A stretch of 64,000 nucleotides of DNA from Terricaulis sp. (lineage in GTDB: Bacteria > Pseudomonadota > Alphaproteobacteria > Caulobacterales > Aquidulcibacteraceae): the NCBI GenBank assembly GCA_024707365.1, contig JANPZV010000001.1:124001-188000 (forward strand), given 5' to 3'. The translations under genes and the position numbers were made by a program. Positions 37,269 through 48,214 of the stretch are shown here, in pieces. The notes beneath the pieces are model-generated. The model was not told the DNA's origin. It did no database searches and worked only from the letters and a program-made list of their open reading frames with translations. The number at the start of each line of letters is the position of its first letter. The first letter of the stretch is position 1.

Positions 37269-37907
37269 TCAGATCCCGCTTTTCAGCCGCTCCACATGCA
37301 GTTTGAGCCAAAGCTGGCGGTTTCGCTTTAGGCGCTCGGCGGCGAGGATTTGCTTCACTTGCGTCAGCGTCTGCTCGAGCAGCGTGTTGACGAGCACGTA
37401 ATCGTATTCTTCCCAATGGCTGATCTCGTTGAGCGAGCGGGCCATGCGGCTTTGGATCACCTCTTCGCTATCCTCGGCGCGGGCGCGCAGGCGGCGCTCA
37501 AGCTCGGCCATCGAGGGCGGCAGAATGAAGATGCCGACAACATCCTGCGGCTCAGCCGCACGCAGCGCGCGCGCGCCCTGCCAATCGACGTCGAACAAGA
37601 CGTCCTTGCCCTGAATCAGCATCGCCTCCACCGGCGCGCGCGGGGTGCCGTAATGATTGCCGAACACCATGGCGTGTTCGAGAAACTCGCCGCGATCGGC
37701 CATCTGCTCGAATTGCTCTTTCGGCAGGAATTTATATTCGCGCCCATCCACCTCGCTGGGGCGCGGCGGGCGCGTGGTGGCCGAAACCGAGAGCGATACG
37801 TTGTCATCGGCCTCAAGCAGCTTTTTCGCCAACGTGGATTTGCCCGCGCCCGAGGGGCTGGAGAGCACGAACATCAAGCCGCGCCGCGCGACGTTATCAT
37901 TCAACAT
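37269..37907 (-). CDS. gmk: guanylate kinase
   Basis: 212 residues. P-loop 'VLSSPSGAGKSTLAKKLL', GMP-binding 'SVSATTRPPRPSEVDGREY', 'FLEHAMVFGNHYGTPRAPVE' and 'DVLFDVDWQGARAL', lid 'RMARSLNEISHWEEYDYVLV'. Converts GMP to GDP. Overlaps yicC by 11 bp, a widespread pairing. Confidence 0.96.
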   Translation of the reverse strand: MLNDNVARRGLMFVLSSPSGAGKSTLAKKLLEADDNVSLSVSATTRPPRPSEVDGREYKFLPKEQFEQMADRGEFLEHAMVFGNHYGTPRAPVEAMLIQGKDVLFDVDWQGARALRAAEPQDVVGIFILPPSMAELERRLRARAEDSEEVIQSRMARSLNEISHWEEYDYVLVNTLLEQTLTQVKQILAAERLKRNRQLWLKLHVERLKSGI

Positions 37908-38787
37908 TGGCGGCTTGCTCCTTGATCTGATCGATCACGGTTTTGAGATCGAGCCCGATGCGGGTGAGCTCAAGTTCTGAGGATTTTGAGCAGAGCGTGT
38001 TGGCTTCGCGCGTCAGCTCTTGGCTTAAAAAATCGAGCCGGCGGCCAGCGGGCTCCGGCTTGGAAATCAGCGCGCGCAGCTCAAGCGCGTGCGCGGCGAG
38101 CCGCTCCAATTCTTCGGCCACGTCGGCGCGCGCGGCGGCGAGCGCCGCTTCCTGCGCCAGCCGCGCCGGATCGAGCTTGATCTCGGGCGCGAGCGCTTCA
38201 AGCCGCTGGCGGATGCGCTCAAGCAAAGCGGCGGGCGCTGTGGCGGCGCTGGCGCGCGCGGCGGCGATGAGCGCATCGAGCCGATCAGCCGCTTCGGTGA
38301 GGATGGCGGCGAGGCTGCGCCCTTCGGCGCGGCGTGCGGCGTCGAGCCCGGCGAGCGCTTGGTGGAAGCCAGCAATGAGCGCCGCTTCCAGCGCGGCGCG
38401 GGCTTGTTCGCTCATCTCCGCGCCATCTTCGGCGAGGATCACGCCGCGCGCTTGCAGGATCCCATCCCAGCGCGGCTTCTTGACTCGTTTATCTTTGACG
38501 AACGCAGCGCCCGCTTCGATCAGCTTGCGCGCGAGATCGAGATCGACGCGCACATTGGCCGCGCCCTCCGCGGCGCGCGCCAGTTGCAGATTGGCTTGCA
38601 GCGAGCCGCGCTTGAACTTGGCGTTCGCCGCGGCGCGCGCGGGCTGCTCCAATCCATCAAACCCTGGCGGGGTGCGCAGCTTCAGATCGAGCCCGCGCCC
38701 ATTGACGCTTTTCAGCTCCCAGGTCCAATTCTGGCCTTCGTGTTCACCCTCGGCGCGGGCGAAGCCGGTCATGCCCGATATGCTCAT
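37897..38787 (-). CDS. yicC: YicC family endoribonuclease-like protein
   Basis: 296 residues. N terminus 'ISGMTGFARAEGEHEGQNWT', 'ELKSVNGRGLDLKLRTPPGF'; C terminus 'GRRLDFLSQELTREANTLCS' and 'LELTRIGLDLKTVIDQIKEQ', both strongly conserved. Family members have been linked to RNA decay. Between mltG's follower gene and gmk. Confidence 0.94.
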   Translation of the reverse strand: MSISGMTGFARAEGEHEGQNWTWELKSVNGRGLDLKLRTPPGFDGLEQPARAAANAKFKRGSLQANLQLARAAEGAANVRVDLDLARKLIEAGAAFVKDKRVKKPRWDGILQARGVILAEDGAEMSEQARAALEAALIAGFHQALAGLDAARRAEGRSLAAILTEAADRLDALIAAARASAATAPAALLERIRQRLEALAPEIKLDPARLAQEAALAAARADVAEELERLAAHALELRALISKPEPAGRRLDFLSQELTREANTLCSKSSELELTRIGLDLKTVIDQIKEQAANVE

Positions 38788-38832
38788 GGGGGCTGCTTAC
38801 AGCGGAATCAGGGACAACGCACCCTTCACGTT

Positions 38833-39153
38833 TCAGTCGAGATAACGCGTCTGAGGCGCAACCCACGCCGCCGGCCAAACGCCTGAATCCAGAATTTCCG
38901 CCAGATCCGTCACGGTGAGCTCGTCCGGAATGTTCAATTGCGGCTTGCGCATCCGCCCATGCCGATCGAGCACCAGAGGCCAGCGCATCCCAAAGCGCGT
39001 ATCGAGTTCTTCGATAACCCACTCAAGGTGTTCGGTGTCTGTTTGCGCAGCGATGGCGGTCAAATTCGTGTTGGGCCCGAACACGAAATGATCCAGCTCG
39101 AAATGCTTGCCCACGCTCAGAAGCACCGCGTCATAAGCGCGGGGCCTCGCCAT
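38833..39153 (-). CDS. hypothetical 106-residue protein after mltG
   Basis: Soluble protein, 'ARPRAYDAVLLSVGKHFELD' to 'GVWPAAWVAPQTRYLD'. The ATG overlaps the mltG stop by one base (TAATG), so co-translation is likely. No family is recognised; there is no signal or membrane segment. Confidence 0.65.
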   Translation of the reverse strand: MARPRAYDAVLLSVGKHFELDHFVFGPNTNLTAIAAQTDTEHLEWVIEELDTRFGMRWPLVLDRHGRMRKPQLNIPDELTVTDLAEILDSGVWPAAWVAPQTRYLD

Positions 39154-40199
39154 TACCGTCCGCCGCGCTGCTGGGCTAGGCGCTCGGCCTCGATCTCGCG
39201 CCAGCGGCGCACGTTGGCCTGATGCTCGGCCAGCGTATTGGCGAAGATGTGCCCGCCCGAGCCGTCGGCAACGAAGAACAGCGCTTCGGTTGTCGCCGGA
39301 TTGGCGGTGGCTTCGAGCGCGGCGCGGCCGGGATTGGCGATCGGCGTCGGCGGCAGGCCGTCGATACGATAGGTGTTGTAGCCGGTGTCGAGCTCGATCT
39401 CGCTTTGGCGAATGGTGCGGCGCTGGCCTTGGGCGTTCACGAGGCGCCCGTCATTGCAGCGATCGGGAAGCGCAGGCACACGCCATAGATGATGGTGGGA
39501 TCGGTTTCGAGCCGCATCGGCCGGCGCAGGCGGTTGACGAACACGCCCGCCACCATCGCGCGCTCTTCGCCGATGCCGGTTTCGCGCTCCACCAGCGAAG
39601 CAAGGTTCACCAGCTCCGCCGGCGTGCTGATCGGCAGATTCGGCGCGCGGTTTTCCCAGATTTCAGCCACGGCGCGATCATGCGCATCGCGCATGATCTG
39701 CAGCAGCGCCGCCCGGCTCATGCCGCGCTGCACGTGATAGGTATCCGGCAGGATCGAGCCTTCGGGCGGTGTCTCCGGCAGATCGCCGGTGAGCACGTCG
39801 CTTTCCTCAATGATGCGCATCACCGCGCGGATGGTGATGCCTTCGGGAAAGGTGATGGAATGCATCAGCGCTTGCCCGCTTGTCATCATTTCCACCACGC
39901 GGCGCACCGAGGCGCCGGCAGGGATGGCGTACTCGCCCGCCTGGATCGGGCCTTGCGCGTAGATGCGATTGGCGATGCGGAACAGAAGCGCATCGGTGAT
40001 GACGCCCTCACGCTCCATGGTGTCAGCGATGGCCGCGCCGGTTGCGCCGCGTTCGACCATGAAGGCGCGATCGGAGGCGAGCGGGCCCGGACGTTCGATG
40101 GCGCTGTAGAAGAAGGCCGCCGCGAACAGCGCCGCAAAGCCCACGAGCACGATGAGCCAGAACAGCGGGTTGCCGCCGCGCCGGCGTGCGCGCGCCATC
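39153..40199 (-). CDS. mltG: endolytic murein transglycosylase MltG (frame broken near 39478)
   Basis: About 348 residues after joining. A membrane helix (about 12-33), then the YceG pattern: 'FPEGITIRAVMRIIEESD', 'EGSILPDTYHVQRGMSRAAL', 'LASLVERETGIGEERAMVAG' (catalytic Glu), 'VNRLRRPMRLETDPTIIYG'. The rest is in the next frame: 'TGYNTYRIDGLPPTPIANPG' and 'LFFVADGSGGHIFANTLAEH'. It cuts nascent glycan strands at the inner membrane. ATG overlaps the fabF stop (TGATG). Confidence 0.93.
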
Positions 40200-41478
40200 A
40201 GCTCACCGCTGTGAGGATAACGGCCGCATTGGTGCCGCCGAAGCCGAACGAATTGGACATCGCCGTGGTCACGGGCCGTTTCTTGGCCTTGAGCGGCGTC
40301 AAATCTATGGCGGATCTCGACTGAAGGATTTTCAAGGTTCAGCGTCGGCGGAACCACGCCGTCACGGATCGCCAGCGCGCAGAAGATGGTTTCCACCGCG
40401 CCCGCCGCGCCGAGCAAATGCCCGATCGCCGATTTGGTGGAGGAGAGCGAAAGCCCCTCCGCCGATTGGCCGAACAGCCGCTCGATCGCGCGCAGCTCGA
40501 TCTCATCACCCAGGGGCGTGGAGGTGCCGTGCGTGTTCACATAGTCGATATCGGTCACGGCCATGCCGGCGTCTTTCAACGCCGCTTGCATGGCGCGGTA
40601 GCCGCCATCGCCATCCTCGGAAGGGGCGGTGATATGGTAGGCGTCGCCCGAGAGGCCGTAGCCTTTGACCTCGGCGTAAATCTTCGCGCCGCGCGCTTTG
40701 GCGTGTTCGTACTCTTCGAGCACAACGCAGCCCGCGCCTTCGCCCATGACGAAGCCGTCGCGATCCTTATCGTAGGGCCGGGAGGCTTTTTCAGGCGTGT
40801 CGTTGAAGCCGGAAGAAACAGCGCGCAGCGCGCAGAAGCCGGCAAGGCCAAGCCTGCAGATCGCAGCTTCGGTGCCGCCGGCCACCATCACATCCGCATC
40901 GCCATGCACGATCAGCCGCGCCGCATCGCCCACGGCGTGCGCGCCGGTGGCGCAAGCGGTGACGACGGAATGGTTCGGCCCGCGGAAGCCGTGCTTGATC
41001 GACACTTGGCCCGAAGCCAGATTGATCAGCGCGCTTGGAATGAAGAAAGGCGAAAGCCGGCGCGGGCCTTTTTCTTCCAGCAACAGCGCATTGTTGGCGA
41101 TCGCATTGATGCCGCCAATGCCCGAGCCGATCAGAACGCCGCTGCGATTCTTCTGCTCATCGGTTTCGGCCACATAGCCGCTATCGGCCACCGCTTCGTC
41201 AGCGGCGGCGATGCCGTAGAGGATGAAATCATCAACGCGCGTCTGCTCTTTCGGGGAAAGAGTCTTATCGGGATCGAAGGCGTGCGGATCGCCCGCACCG
41301 CCCCCGCGCCCATCGACGCGCGGCACAAGGCAGCCAATCCGGCTCGGCAAATCGTCCACTTTAAAGTGTTCGATTTTGTTCGCGCCGGATTTGCCAGCGA
41401 TCAGCCGCTCCACGTCGCCGGCGCATTGCCGGCGAGCGGGGAAACAAGCCCAATGCCTGTGATGACGACGCGCCTCAT
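40199..41478 (-). CDS. fabF: beta-ketoacyl-ACP synthase II (two frame breaks, near 40308 and 41410)
   Basis: About 425 residues. ATG 41478 starts 'RRVVITGIGLVSPLAGNAPA'; a one-base loss at 41408-41412 leads to 'RLIAGKSGANKIEHF'. Catalytic Cys in 'HSVVTACATGAHAVGDAARL', His in 'YVNTHGTSTPLGD' and 'SSTKSAIGHLLGAAGA'. The C-terminal 'TAMSNSFGFGGTNAAVILTA' is reached after a second break at 40303-40312. Extends fatty acyl-ACP chains. Between acpP (20 bp) and mltG. Confidence 0.95.
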
Positions 41479-41497
41479 CGGCGGGGCGCGCAGGGCG

Positions 41498-41734
41498 TTA
41501 GCCCTGCTTCTCCGAGATGAACTTCACCGCGTCGCCGACAGTTTGAATATGCTCGGCCGCGTCGTCCGGGATCTCGATGCCGAACTCTTCTTCAAACGCC
41601 ATCACGAGCTCGACGTTATCGAGGCTGTCCGCGCCAAGATCGTCGATGAAGGAGGCTTTCTCAGTCACCTTCTCCGCCGGGGCTTCGAGATGCTTGATCA
41701 CGATCGCCTTAACGCGCTCAAAAACTTCCGACAT
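41498..41734 (-). CDS. acpP: acyl carrier protein
   Basis: 78 residues. Phosphopantetheine serine in '[20 protein letters not shown]', followed by '[20 protein letters not shown]'. Carries growing fatty acids for FabD, FabG and FabF, encoded on either side. The 167 bp to fabG upstream includes a CCGCCCCC/GGGGGCGG stem (about 41768-41796), perhaps part of separate acpP control. Confidence 0.97.
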   Translation of the reverse strand: MSEVFERVKAIVIKHLEAPAEKVTEKASFIDDLGADSLDNVELVMAFEEEFGIEIPDDAAEHIQTVGDAVKFISEKQG

Positions 41735-41901
41735 GCACGCCTCGCCAGTGCTGAGAACATAGATATTTGCTCACCCGCCCCCGGTAAGTTCCGTGGGGGC
41801 GGTGGTATGAGCGGGGTTTTGGACAGCCTCTCGGCCACACGCAAGCTTTTTTTCGCTTTGAGGGGCGCCCATAAGGCAGCACGCCCCCCAGTTTTCAGCC
41901 T

Positions 41902-42643
41902 TTAGATCATAACCATGCCGCCATTCACGTGCAGGGTTTGGCCAGTCATGTAGCCACTCTCCTCTGAGGCGAGATAGACGGCCGCGGCGGCGATATCGCC
42001 CGGCTCGCCCAGGCGAGCGGCGGGGATGCGGGCCAGGGTGGCGCTTCTTTGCTGCTCGTTGAGCACGTCGGTCATGGGCGAGGAGATAAAGCCGGGGGCG
42101 ATGCAATTGGCCGTCACGTTGCGGCTGGCCACCTCTTGGGCCAGCGCCTTGGTGAAGCCGATCATGCCGGCCTTGGAGGCGGCGTAGTTCGCCTGCCCCG
42201 GATTGCCCATCACGCCCGAGATCGAGGTGATGCCGATGATGCGGCCCCAGCGGTTTTTCATCATGTTGCGCAACGCCGCGCGCGAGGCGGAAATAGCTTT
42301 CCAGATTGATCTTGATGACGTTCTGGAAATCCTCATCCTTCATGCGCAGCAGCAAGCCATCCTTGGTGATGCCCGCATTGGCGATGAGAATATCGAGCCG
42401 CCCGCCCAGCGCCGCTTCGGCTTGGCCCACCAATGCATCCACCGCTGCGCTATCTGAGAGATTGCACGGCAGGATCTGGTGATCGGCGCCGGCGAGTTCT
42501 GCGCGCACCGCCTCGAGCGCTTCCACGCGCGTGCCCGAAAGCGCCACTTTCGCCCCCTGCGCGGCCAACGCCTTGGCGATGCCGCCGCCAATGCCGCCTG
42601 ACGCGCCCGTCACGAGCGCGGTTTTGCCTGTGAGATCGAACAT
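41902..42643 (-). CDS. fabG: 3-oxoacyl-ACP reductase (frame broken near 42280)
   Basis: About 247 residues. 'LTGKTALVTGASGGIGGGIA' (cofactor glycine loop), 'LDILIANAGITKDGLLLRMK', then in the second frame 'SGVMGNPGQANYAASKAGMI' with catalytic Tyr and Lys, and 'GQTLHVNGGMVMI' at the end. NADPH reduction in fatty acid elongation. The break is in the GC run at 42273-42286. Confidence 0.95.
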
Positions 42644-42860
42644 CGCTGGTCCCTCTAATTTTGGCCCCGCTTAGGCCGGGCGGGCCGCGCCTGCAAGTTT
42701 TGCGGTTTAATCGGTCACGGTGTAGCGCGCGCCGCCGCCGGCGGAGATATGCATGCGCTCGGCGGCTCAATCGCCTCTATGCCGCGCACAGCGCGGCCGC
42801 AAGCGGCGCGCTGGCGGATATGATGCAACCGTTTATTGTACGGCGCACGGGAGGGGTTCG

Positions 42861-43515
42861 ATGCGCGCGCTGCAATGTATTTTCATGATCCTGGCGCTTG
42901 GGGCCTGCCGCACCACCAAAGGTGGAGCCCTACACGCCGCACGCCGTACAAGCGCCGCAGGGGCAAGCTTACATCCACGTCAACAGCGGCATGGTTTTCC
43001 CGGTGGGGGTTGGCCCATTCACCCGCGTGGGCGTGACCCGCTATTCGGAGAACGCCTATGACGAGAGCGTTGGCTATAGCACCCTTGTTGCAGCGCCAGG
43101 CTCTGAAATCGCAGCCACGGTTTATGTCTATCCCGCGCCGCAATTGCGCAGCTACGGCTCCCCGCCGGACGTGATCGCCAGCGCGCGCGCCTATTTGTGC
43201 GCCTCCGATTTCAGCCGGGCGCGCGTCGACATTGAACGCGCCCACCCAGGCGCCACGCTCATCAGCAGCAGCGAGGCCGTGCTTTACAATGCGGGCGTGA
43301 TGCACAACGGCTTTCAGGCGCACTACAGCTTCACCGCGCCCCGCTTTGCGATGCGCGACGCCGTGCCTGTGCGCTCAGAGCTTTATGTGTTTTGCGCGAG
43401 CGAACGGTGGCTGCTGAAATATCGCTTCACGTATCCGGCCGATTATGACGCCGCGCCGCAAATTGACGCTTTCCTGCGCGGCCTGCGCTGGACCATCCCT
43501 TCGGCGCTCAATTGA
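42861..43515 (+). CDS. hypothetical lipoprotein (frame broken near 42915)
   Basis: About 218 residues. ATG 42861 gives 'MRALQCIFMILALGAC' with lipobox LGAC and a good upstream GGGAGGGG. The mature protein continues in another frame, 'PPKVEPYTPHAVQAPQGQAY', to 'LRGLRWTIPSALN'. Frames meet at 'accaccaaaggtgg' (42909-42920). No family is recognised. It is inserted between fabG and fabD on the opposite strand, so it is transcribed alone and convergent with fabD. Confidence 0.7.
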
Positions 43516-43518
43516 GCT

Positions 43519-44472
43519 TTAGAGCGTCTTTGCGAACGCTTCCAAATCGGCAGGCTCATTCAGCGCGAAGGTGTCCTTGCCGACGCCGCGCTTGACCATG
43601 CCCGAAAGCTGCTTGCCCGCGCCGACCTCGATGAAGCGCTCAACGCCGCCACCTTCTTGTTCTTTGGGCCGCGCCATCCACTCAACGCTCTCACGCCAAC
43701 GCACGCGGCCGGTGACTTGCTCCACCAGCAGCTTGCGCACGCTCGCCGGCTCGGAAACGGGGCGCGCGGTGACGTTGGCGATGAGCGCGGGCGAAAATGG
43801 CGCGATGCTCGCGCCCGCCAAGGCTTCGGCCATCGCCTCGGCGGCGGGCTGCATCAGCGGCGAATGAAACGGCGCGGAGACGTTGAGCGCGATCGCGCGC
43901 ACGCCTTTTTCTTTCGCGTAAGCCAGCGCCGCATCGATGCCGGCCTTGGCGCCCGAGATCACCACATTGCCCACATTGTTATCGTTGGCGACGACGACAA
44001 CGCCGGCGCTCTCGCCGGCCTTGGCCACCTCTTCCGCCACCGCGACATCGACCTTGCCGATCAGCGCCGCCATCGCGCCTTCGCCAACCGGCACGGCCGC
44101 CTGCATGGCGTTGCCGCGAATGCGCAGGAGCTTAGCCGCATCGCTGATGGAGAGCGCGCCCGCCGCCGCAAGCGCGGAATATTCGCCGAGCGAATGGCCG
44201 GCGACGAACGCGGCCTTGGCCGGCGCCACGCCAAACTCGCGCTCCAGCGCCTTCATGGCCGCAAGGCTCACAGCCATCAGCGCGGGCTGGGCGTTGGCGG
44301 TGAGGGTGAGCTCATCCTCAGGCCCCTCAAAAATGAGGCGCGAAAGTTTCTCGCCCAGCGCCTCATCGACCTCCTCAAACACCTCGCGCGCGGCGGCGAA
44401 GGCTTGAGAGAGCGAAAGGCCCATGCCGGGGGTTTGGCTGCCCTGACCAGGGAAAATGAAAGCAATACTCAT
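43519..44472 (-). CDS. fabD: malonyl-CoA:ACP transacylase
   Basis: 317 residues. 'AFIFPGQGSQTPGMG' at the N terminus, catalytic Ser in 'AAFVAGHSLGEYSALAAAG', catalytic His in 'LNVSAPFHSPLMQPAAEAM', and 'FIEVGAGKQLSGMVKR' near the end. Loads malonyl groups onto ACP. The frame is intact. Confidence 0.96.
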   Translation of the reverse strand: MSIAFIFPGQGSQTPGMGLSLSQAFAAAREVFEEVDEALGEKLSRLIFEGPEDELTLTANAQPALMAVSLAAMKALEREFGVAPAKAAFVAGHSLGEYSALAAAGALSISDAAKLLRIRGNAMQAAVPVGEGAMAALIGKVDVAVAEEVAKAGESAGVVVVANDNNVGNVVISGAKAGIDAALAYAKEKGVRAIALNVSAPFHSPLMQPAAEAMAEALAGASIAPFSPALIANVTARPVSEPASVRKLLVEQVTGRVRWRESVEWMARPKEQEGGGVERFIEVGAGKQLSGMVKRGVGKDTFALNEPADLEAFAKTL

Positions 44473-44661
44473 GGTGCGGCGGGTTAACGCGGCCGCCCGC
44501 CCCCGGCAAGCCCAGGCCGCGTTTCGCGCCTGAGGCGAATTTTCAGCATGCGCTACGCCCCGCCGCTGGGGAAACGGTTCGCCAACCTATACACGTCATG
44601 ATTGCATCCATATCCGGGGTTCTGGCGGGAATCCCCCTTTGTTGGTTGAAGGGGAACAGCA

Positions 44662-44916
<255 letters not shown>

Positions 44917-44942
44917 GCCTTGGCAGGCCGGAGCCGGCCCGC

Positions 44943-46566
44943 ATGACAAGCCCTCATCTGACGGCGCCGGCTTCCGGCGCCTGGCGCGATTTTGCGCGCG
45001 CCGGCGCCATTCTCATTCTTCTGCTGCTGCAATGCGCGGCGCTGGATCGGGGCTATTCTTACATCCATGCGGTGTCCGGCCCGGATGCGGCCTTGTGGGC
45101 GGAAGCCAACACGCTGCTGAAATGGCTCGTGTACGGCGCAGTGTTTGGCGGCGTCGCGTTTGCGTTGAGCGCGCTGGCGAGCGGGCGCAATTTCGCAAAG
45201 CTGTGGCGCGAAAGCGTTGAGCGCCACCTCTGGGGCCGATGGCTCGCGGCGGAGGCGGCGTGCTTTGCCGCGCTCTACGCCATGCTGCCGCTGTTTCAGC
45301 GCGGCGCGGAGAGCCCGCCTTGGCTTGCCTTCGCGGTTTTGTTGGCGCTCGGCGCATTGATGTTCGCATGCGCCGCGCTGGCGCTGGCGCCGCTGCGCTT
45401 TTGGCGTGCGTTCGCATCGCAACGGGCGAGCGCGTATTGGGTTTCGGCCGGCATCGGGCTTTTAACCTTCGCGGCGCTGCCGCTTTCACAAAATTCGTGG
45501 ACCGCGCTTTCCTCGGCCACGCTGCATCTTTCCTACTGGTTTTTGCAGCTTTATGAGCCGGCCGCGCGCATGGAGGCGGATCGCTTCCTGCTTGGCGCCG
45601 GCGATTTCGCCGTCTTGGTGCGCGCCGCGTGCTCCGGCTATGAGGGCATCGCGCTCGTGCTCGGGATGATGGGCGCTTATATTTACGCATTCCGCGCGCA
45701 TTTGCGCTTTCCGCATGTGTTGCTGCTGCTGCCGATCGGCGTTGCGGCGATCTGGATTTTCAACGCGCTGCGCATCGCGCTGCTGGTCAGCATCGGCGCA
45801 CGCATTTCGCCACAATTGGCGCTGGATGGATTTCACGCGCAGGCCGGCTGGGTGCTTTTTCCTTGCGGTGACGATTTCGCTGATGGCTGTCGCGCATCAG
45901 GTGCGCTTCTTCCGCAGCGATGCGCCGGCGCGCGACGCGGCGCCCGATCCTGCGCTCAAACGCGCCGCGGCGCTGCTGGCGCCGTTTGCGGCCTTGATGG
46001 CCGCGCGCATCGGCGGGGCGATCACGCAGGATCTGTGGATCGGCGCGATGCTGATCGTGCTGCCTGTGCTGGCTATTTTTCTCTATCGCGCCGAGATCAA
46101 ACGCGAACTGGGCCGCATTAACGCCGAGCCATGGCTTGTGGGCCTCCTCGTCGGGGCGCTGTGGATCGCCACCGAGCCGGCGGTCGAGAGCACGCTCGGC
46201 GCCTTCCTGGCCGCACAGCCCGCGGGCGCGGACATCGCCTGGCTGGCTTTGCGCCTCATCGGCTTTGTGCTGATCGTGCCGATTGCTGAGGAATTGCTGT
46301 TTCGCGGCTATCTGCACCGGGCGCTGATCAGTCGCCGGTTTGAGACGGTGGCGCCGGGGGCGTTCACCTGGGCCGCGTTTTTGGTCACCACGCTGATTTT
46401 CGGCGCCATGCACGGGCGCTGGCTGGCCGGGGCGCTGGCGGGCGCGGCGTTTGCGTTCACGCTTTACCGCAGCAACACGCTGGCGGGTCCGATCGCGGCG
46501 CACGTGGCGGCCAACGGCCTGATCGCGGCTTGGGCGGTATGGTTTGCCCGCTGGGAATTTCTCTAG
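44943..46566 (+). CDS. exosortase E-like/CPBP-protease fusion (frame broken near 45858)
   Basis: About 540 residues with many membrane helices. The N-terminal exosortase part has catalytic Cys in 'VRAACSGYEGIALVLGMMG', Arg in 'WIFNALRIALLVSIGA' and His in 'DGFHAQAGWVLF'. The C-terminal CPBP (CAAX-protease-like) part has 'PIAEELLFRGYLHRALISR' (EExxxR) and 'LIFGAMHGRWLAGALAGAA' (F..xxxH). The two are in different frames that meet at the T5 run at 45856-45860. The fusion is known for the XrtE/VPEID-CTERM system. ATG 44943 is chosen; TTG 44913 is possible. It cuts and re-anchors the neighbouring substrate at the membrane (inferred). Confidence 0.85.
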
Positions 46567-46707
46567 CGCCCTTGCTTCCGGGCCGGAAATGACGTTTATG
46601 CGCCGCTTCGTGGCCGGCGGCCCTGGGGCAATTCTTGCGCCTGGGGTCCATCGTTTTGCGGGTTCTTCCCCCGCGAGGCGCCGCCGGTCCGCCAGGAAGA
46701 GGAAAAC

Positions 46708-47112
46708 ATGGCATTTTACGAACACGTGCTGATTGCGCGGCCTGAAATCTCGCCGCAGCAAGTCGAAACCCTGATCGAAGACATCAAGAAAACGATCCAG
46801 GATCAGGGCGGGATTGTCGGCAAGACCGAATATTGGGGCTTGCGCAACCTCACCTATCGCATCCGCAAGAACCGCAAGGGCCATTACGCGCTCGTCAATA
46901 TCGACGCGCCGGCCGCCGCCGTTCACGAGCTTGAGCGCCTGCTCAAGATCAATGAAGATGTGATGCGCTACAAAACCATCCGCGTTGAAGAGCTCGACGA
47001 GGAGCCCTCCCCGATCCTGGCCCGCCGGGACCGTGAAGAGCGCCGCCGCGCGCGCCGTGAAGGCGGCCGTGACGGTGAGGATGGCGGTGATTTTGAAGGC
47101 GGGGAGGACTAA
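46708..47112 (+). CDS. rpsF: 30S ribosomal protein S6
   Basis: 134 residues. '[20 protein letters not shown]', '[20 protein letters not shown]' and '[20 protein letters not shown]' are the S6 fold. The acidic/basic C-terminal extension is common in this class. AGGAAGAGG precedes the ATG. First gene of the rpsF-rpsR-rplI operon; the 140-bp leader could contain an S6:S18 autoregulatory site, not resolved here. Confidence 0.97.
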   Translation: MAFYEHVLIARPEISPQQVETLIEDIKKTIQDQGGIVGKTEYWGLRNLTYRIRKNRKGHYALVNIDAPAAAVHELERLLKINEDVMRYKTIRVEELDEEPSPILARRDREERRRARREGGRDGEDGGDFEGGED

Positions 47113-47115
47113 GCC

Positions 47116-47385
47116 ATGGCTGCCAAAGGCGCTCCCAAATTCAATATTTCCAACATTCCGGCCCGCCGCCCGTTCGGGCGCCGGCGCAAGGTGTGCCCGT
47201 TCTCCGGCTCTGCTGCGCCGAAGATCGATTATAAGGACGTGAAGCTGCTCCAGCGCTATATCAGCGAAAAGGGCAAGATCGTCCCGGCGCGCATCACCGC
47301 CGTTTCCGCCAAGAAGCAACGCGAACTCGCGCGCGCCATCAAGCTGGCCCGTGAACTCGCGCTGCTGCCGTTCGCCGTTCAGTAA
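47116..47385 (+). CDS. rpsR: 30S ribosomal protein S18
   Basis: 89 residues. '[20 protein letters not shown]' and '[20 protein letters not shown]' followed by '[20 protein letters not shown]' are diagnostic. Forms a heterodimer with S6 in the platform of the 30S subunit. 3 bp after rpsF. Confidence 0.97.
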   Translation: MAAKGAPKFNISNIPARRPFGRRRKVCPFSGSAAPKIDYKDVKLLQRYISEKGKIVPARITAVSAKKQRELARAIKLARELALLPFAVQ

Positions 47386-47399
47386 GGGAGGCTGGTCAC

Positions 47400-47981
47400 A
47401 TGCAAGTCATCCTGCTTGAGCGCGTCGAAAATCTCGGCGTCATTGGCGATGAAGTGAAGGTGCGCGACGGTTTCGCCCGCAACTTCCTGCTGCCGCAGAA
47501 GAAGGCGCTGCGCGCCACCGATGCGAACCGCAAAGCGTTCGAGGCGCGCCGCGCCGAGATCGAAGCGAAAAACGCTGAAACCAAGGCCGCCGCCGCGAAA
47601 GCCGGCGACAAGATTGACGGCGCCTCCTACGTGCTGATCCGTCAGGCCGGCGAAGCGGGCCAGCTTTATGGTTCGGTTTCCTCGCGCGATATCGCCGATG
47701 AAGTCGTCAAGGGCGGCGCCAAGATCGAACGCAGCGCCGTGGTGCTGGACAAGCCGATCAAGACGGTCGGCGTCTATGACGTGCGCGTGCGCCTGCACGC
47801 GGAGGTCTCCGCCACCATCAAGGTGAACGTGGCCCGTTCGGCTGATGAAGCCGAGCGCCAGGCCAAGGGCGAAAACGTGATCACTTCGGCCGCCGAAGCC
47901 GATCGCGCGGAAGCTGAGGCGCAAGCCGCAGAACTCGCCGCCGCCTCGATCACCAACGATCCGGCCGCGCGCGCCGAATAA
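47400..47981 (+). CDS. rplI: 50S ribosomal protein L9
   Basis: 193 residues. 'QVILLERVENLGVIGDEVKV' and 'RDGFARNFLLPQKKALRATD' form the N-terminal rRNA-binding domain; a long helix joins it to the C-terminal domain ('IKTVGVYDVRVRLHAEVSAT'). An Ala/Glu-rich tail of about 45 residues makes it longer than E. coli L9, as often in alphaproteobacteria. Confidence 0.97.
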   Translation: MQVILLERVENLGVIGDEVKVRDGFARNFLLPQKKALRATDANRKAFEARRAEIEAKNAETKAAAAKAGDKIDGASYVLIRQAGEAGQLYGSVSSRDIADEVVKGGAKIERSAVVLDKPIKTVGVYDVRVRLHAEVSATIKVNVARSADEAERQAKGENVITSAAEADRAEAEAQAAELAAASITNDPAARAE

Positions 47982-48214
47982 GCGCCTGCGTCTATGGTTC
48001 AAGGCAAGCCGTCGCCCGCAAGGGCGGCGGCTTTGTCGTTTACGGCGCCGGCGCTCCGCTATGGCGCATGATTTCATCCGCACAGCGCACGGCTTGGCGA
48101 TGTGACTCGTCGTTGCGAGGCAACAACAAAATTGCGCGCGCGACTCGGGAAAAGCGGCGTCAAGGTTTCGGGCCGTCAACAATTCGCCCAGCGAATCGGC
48201 TCATCCTGGCGGGG

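Noticed and set aside
39437..41413. A single 658-residue open frame that looks like a FabF-MltG fusion
   Set aside because: Both proteins are complete only when a frame shift is made near 40308, which restores the FabF C terminus and its TGATG overlap with mltG. The fusion is an artefact.
46567..46707. S6:S18-binding autoregulatory leader upstream of rpsF
   Set aside because: Plausible by position, but I could not identify the bulged CCG stem with confidence by eye, so it is not called.
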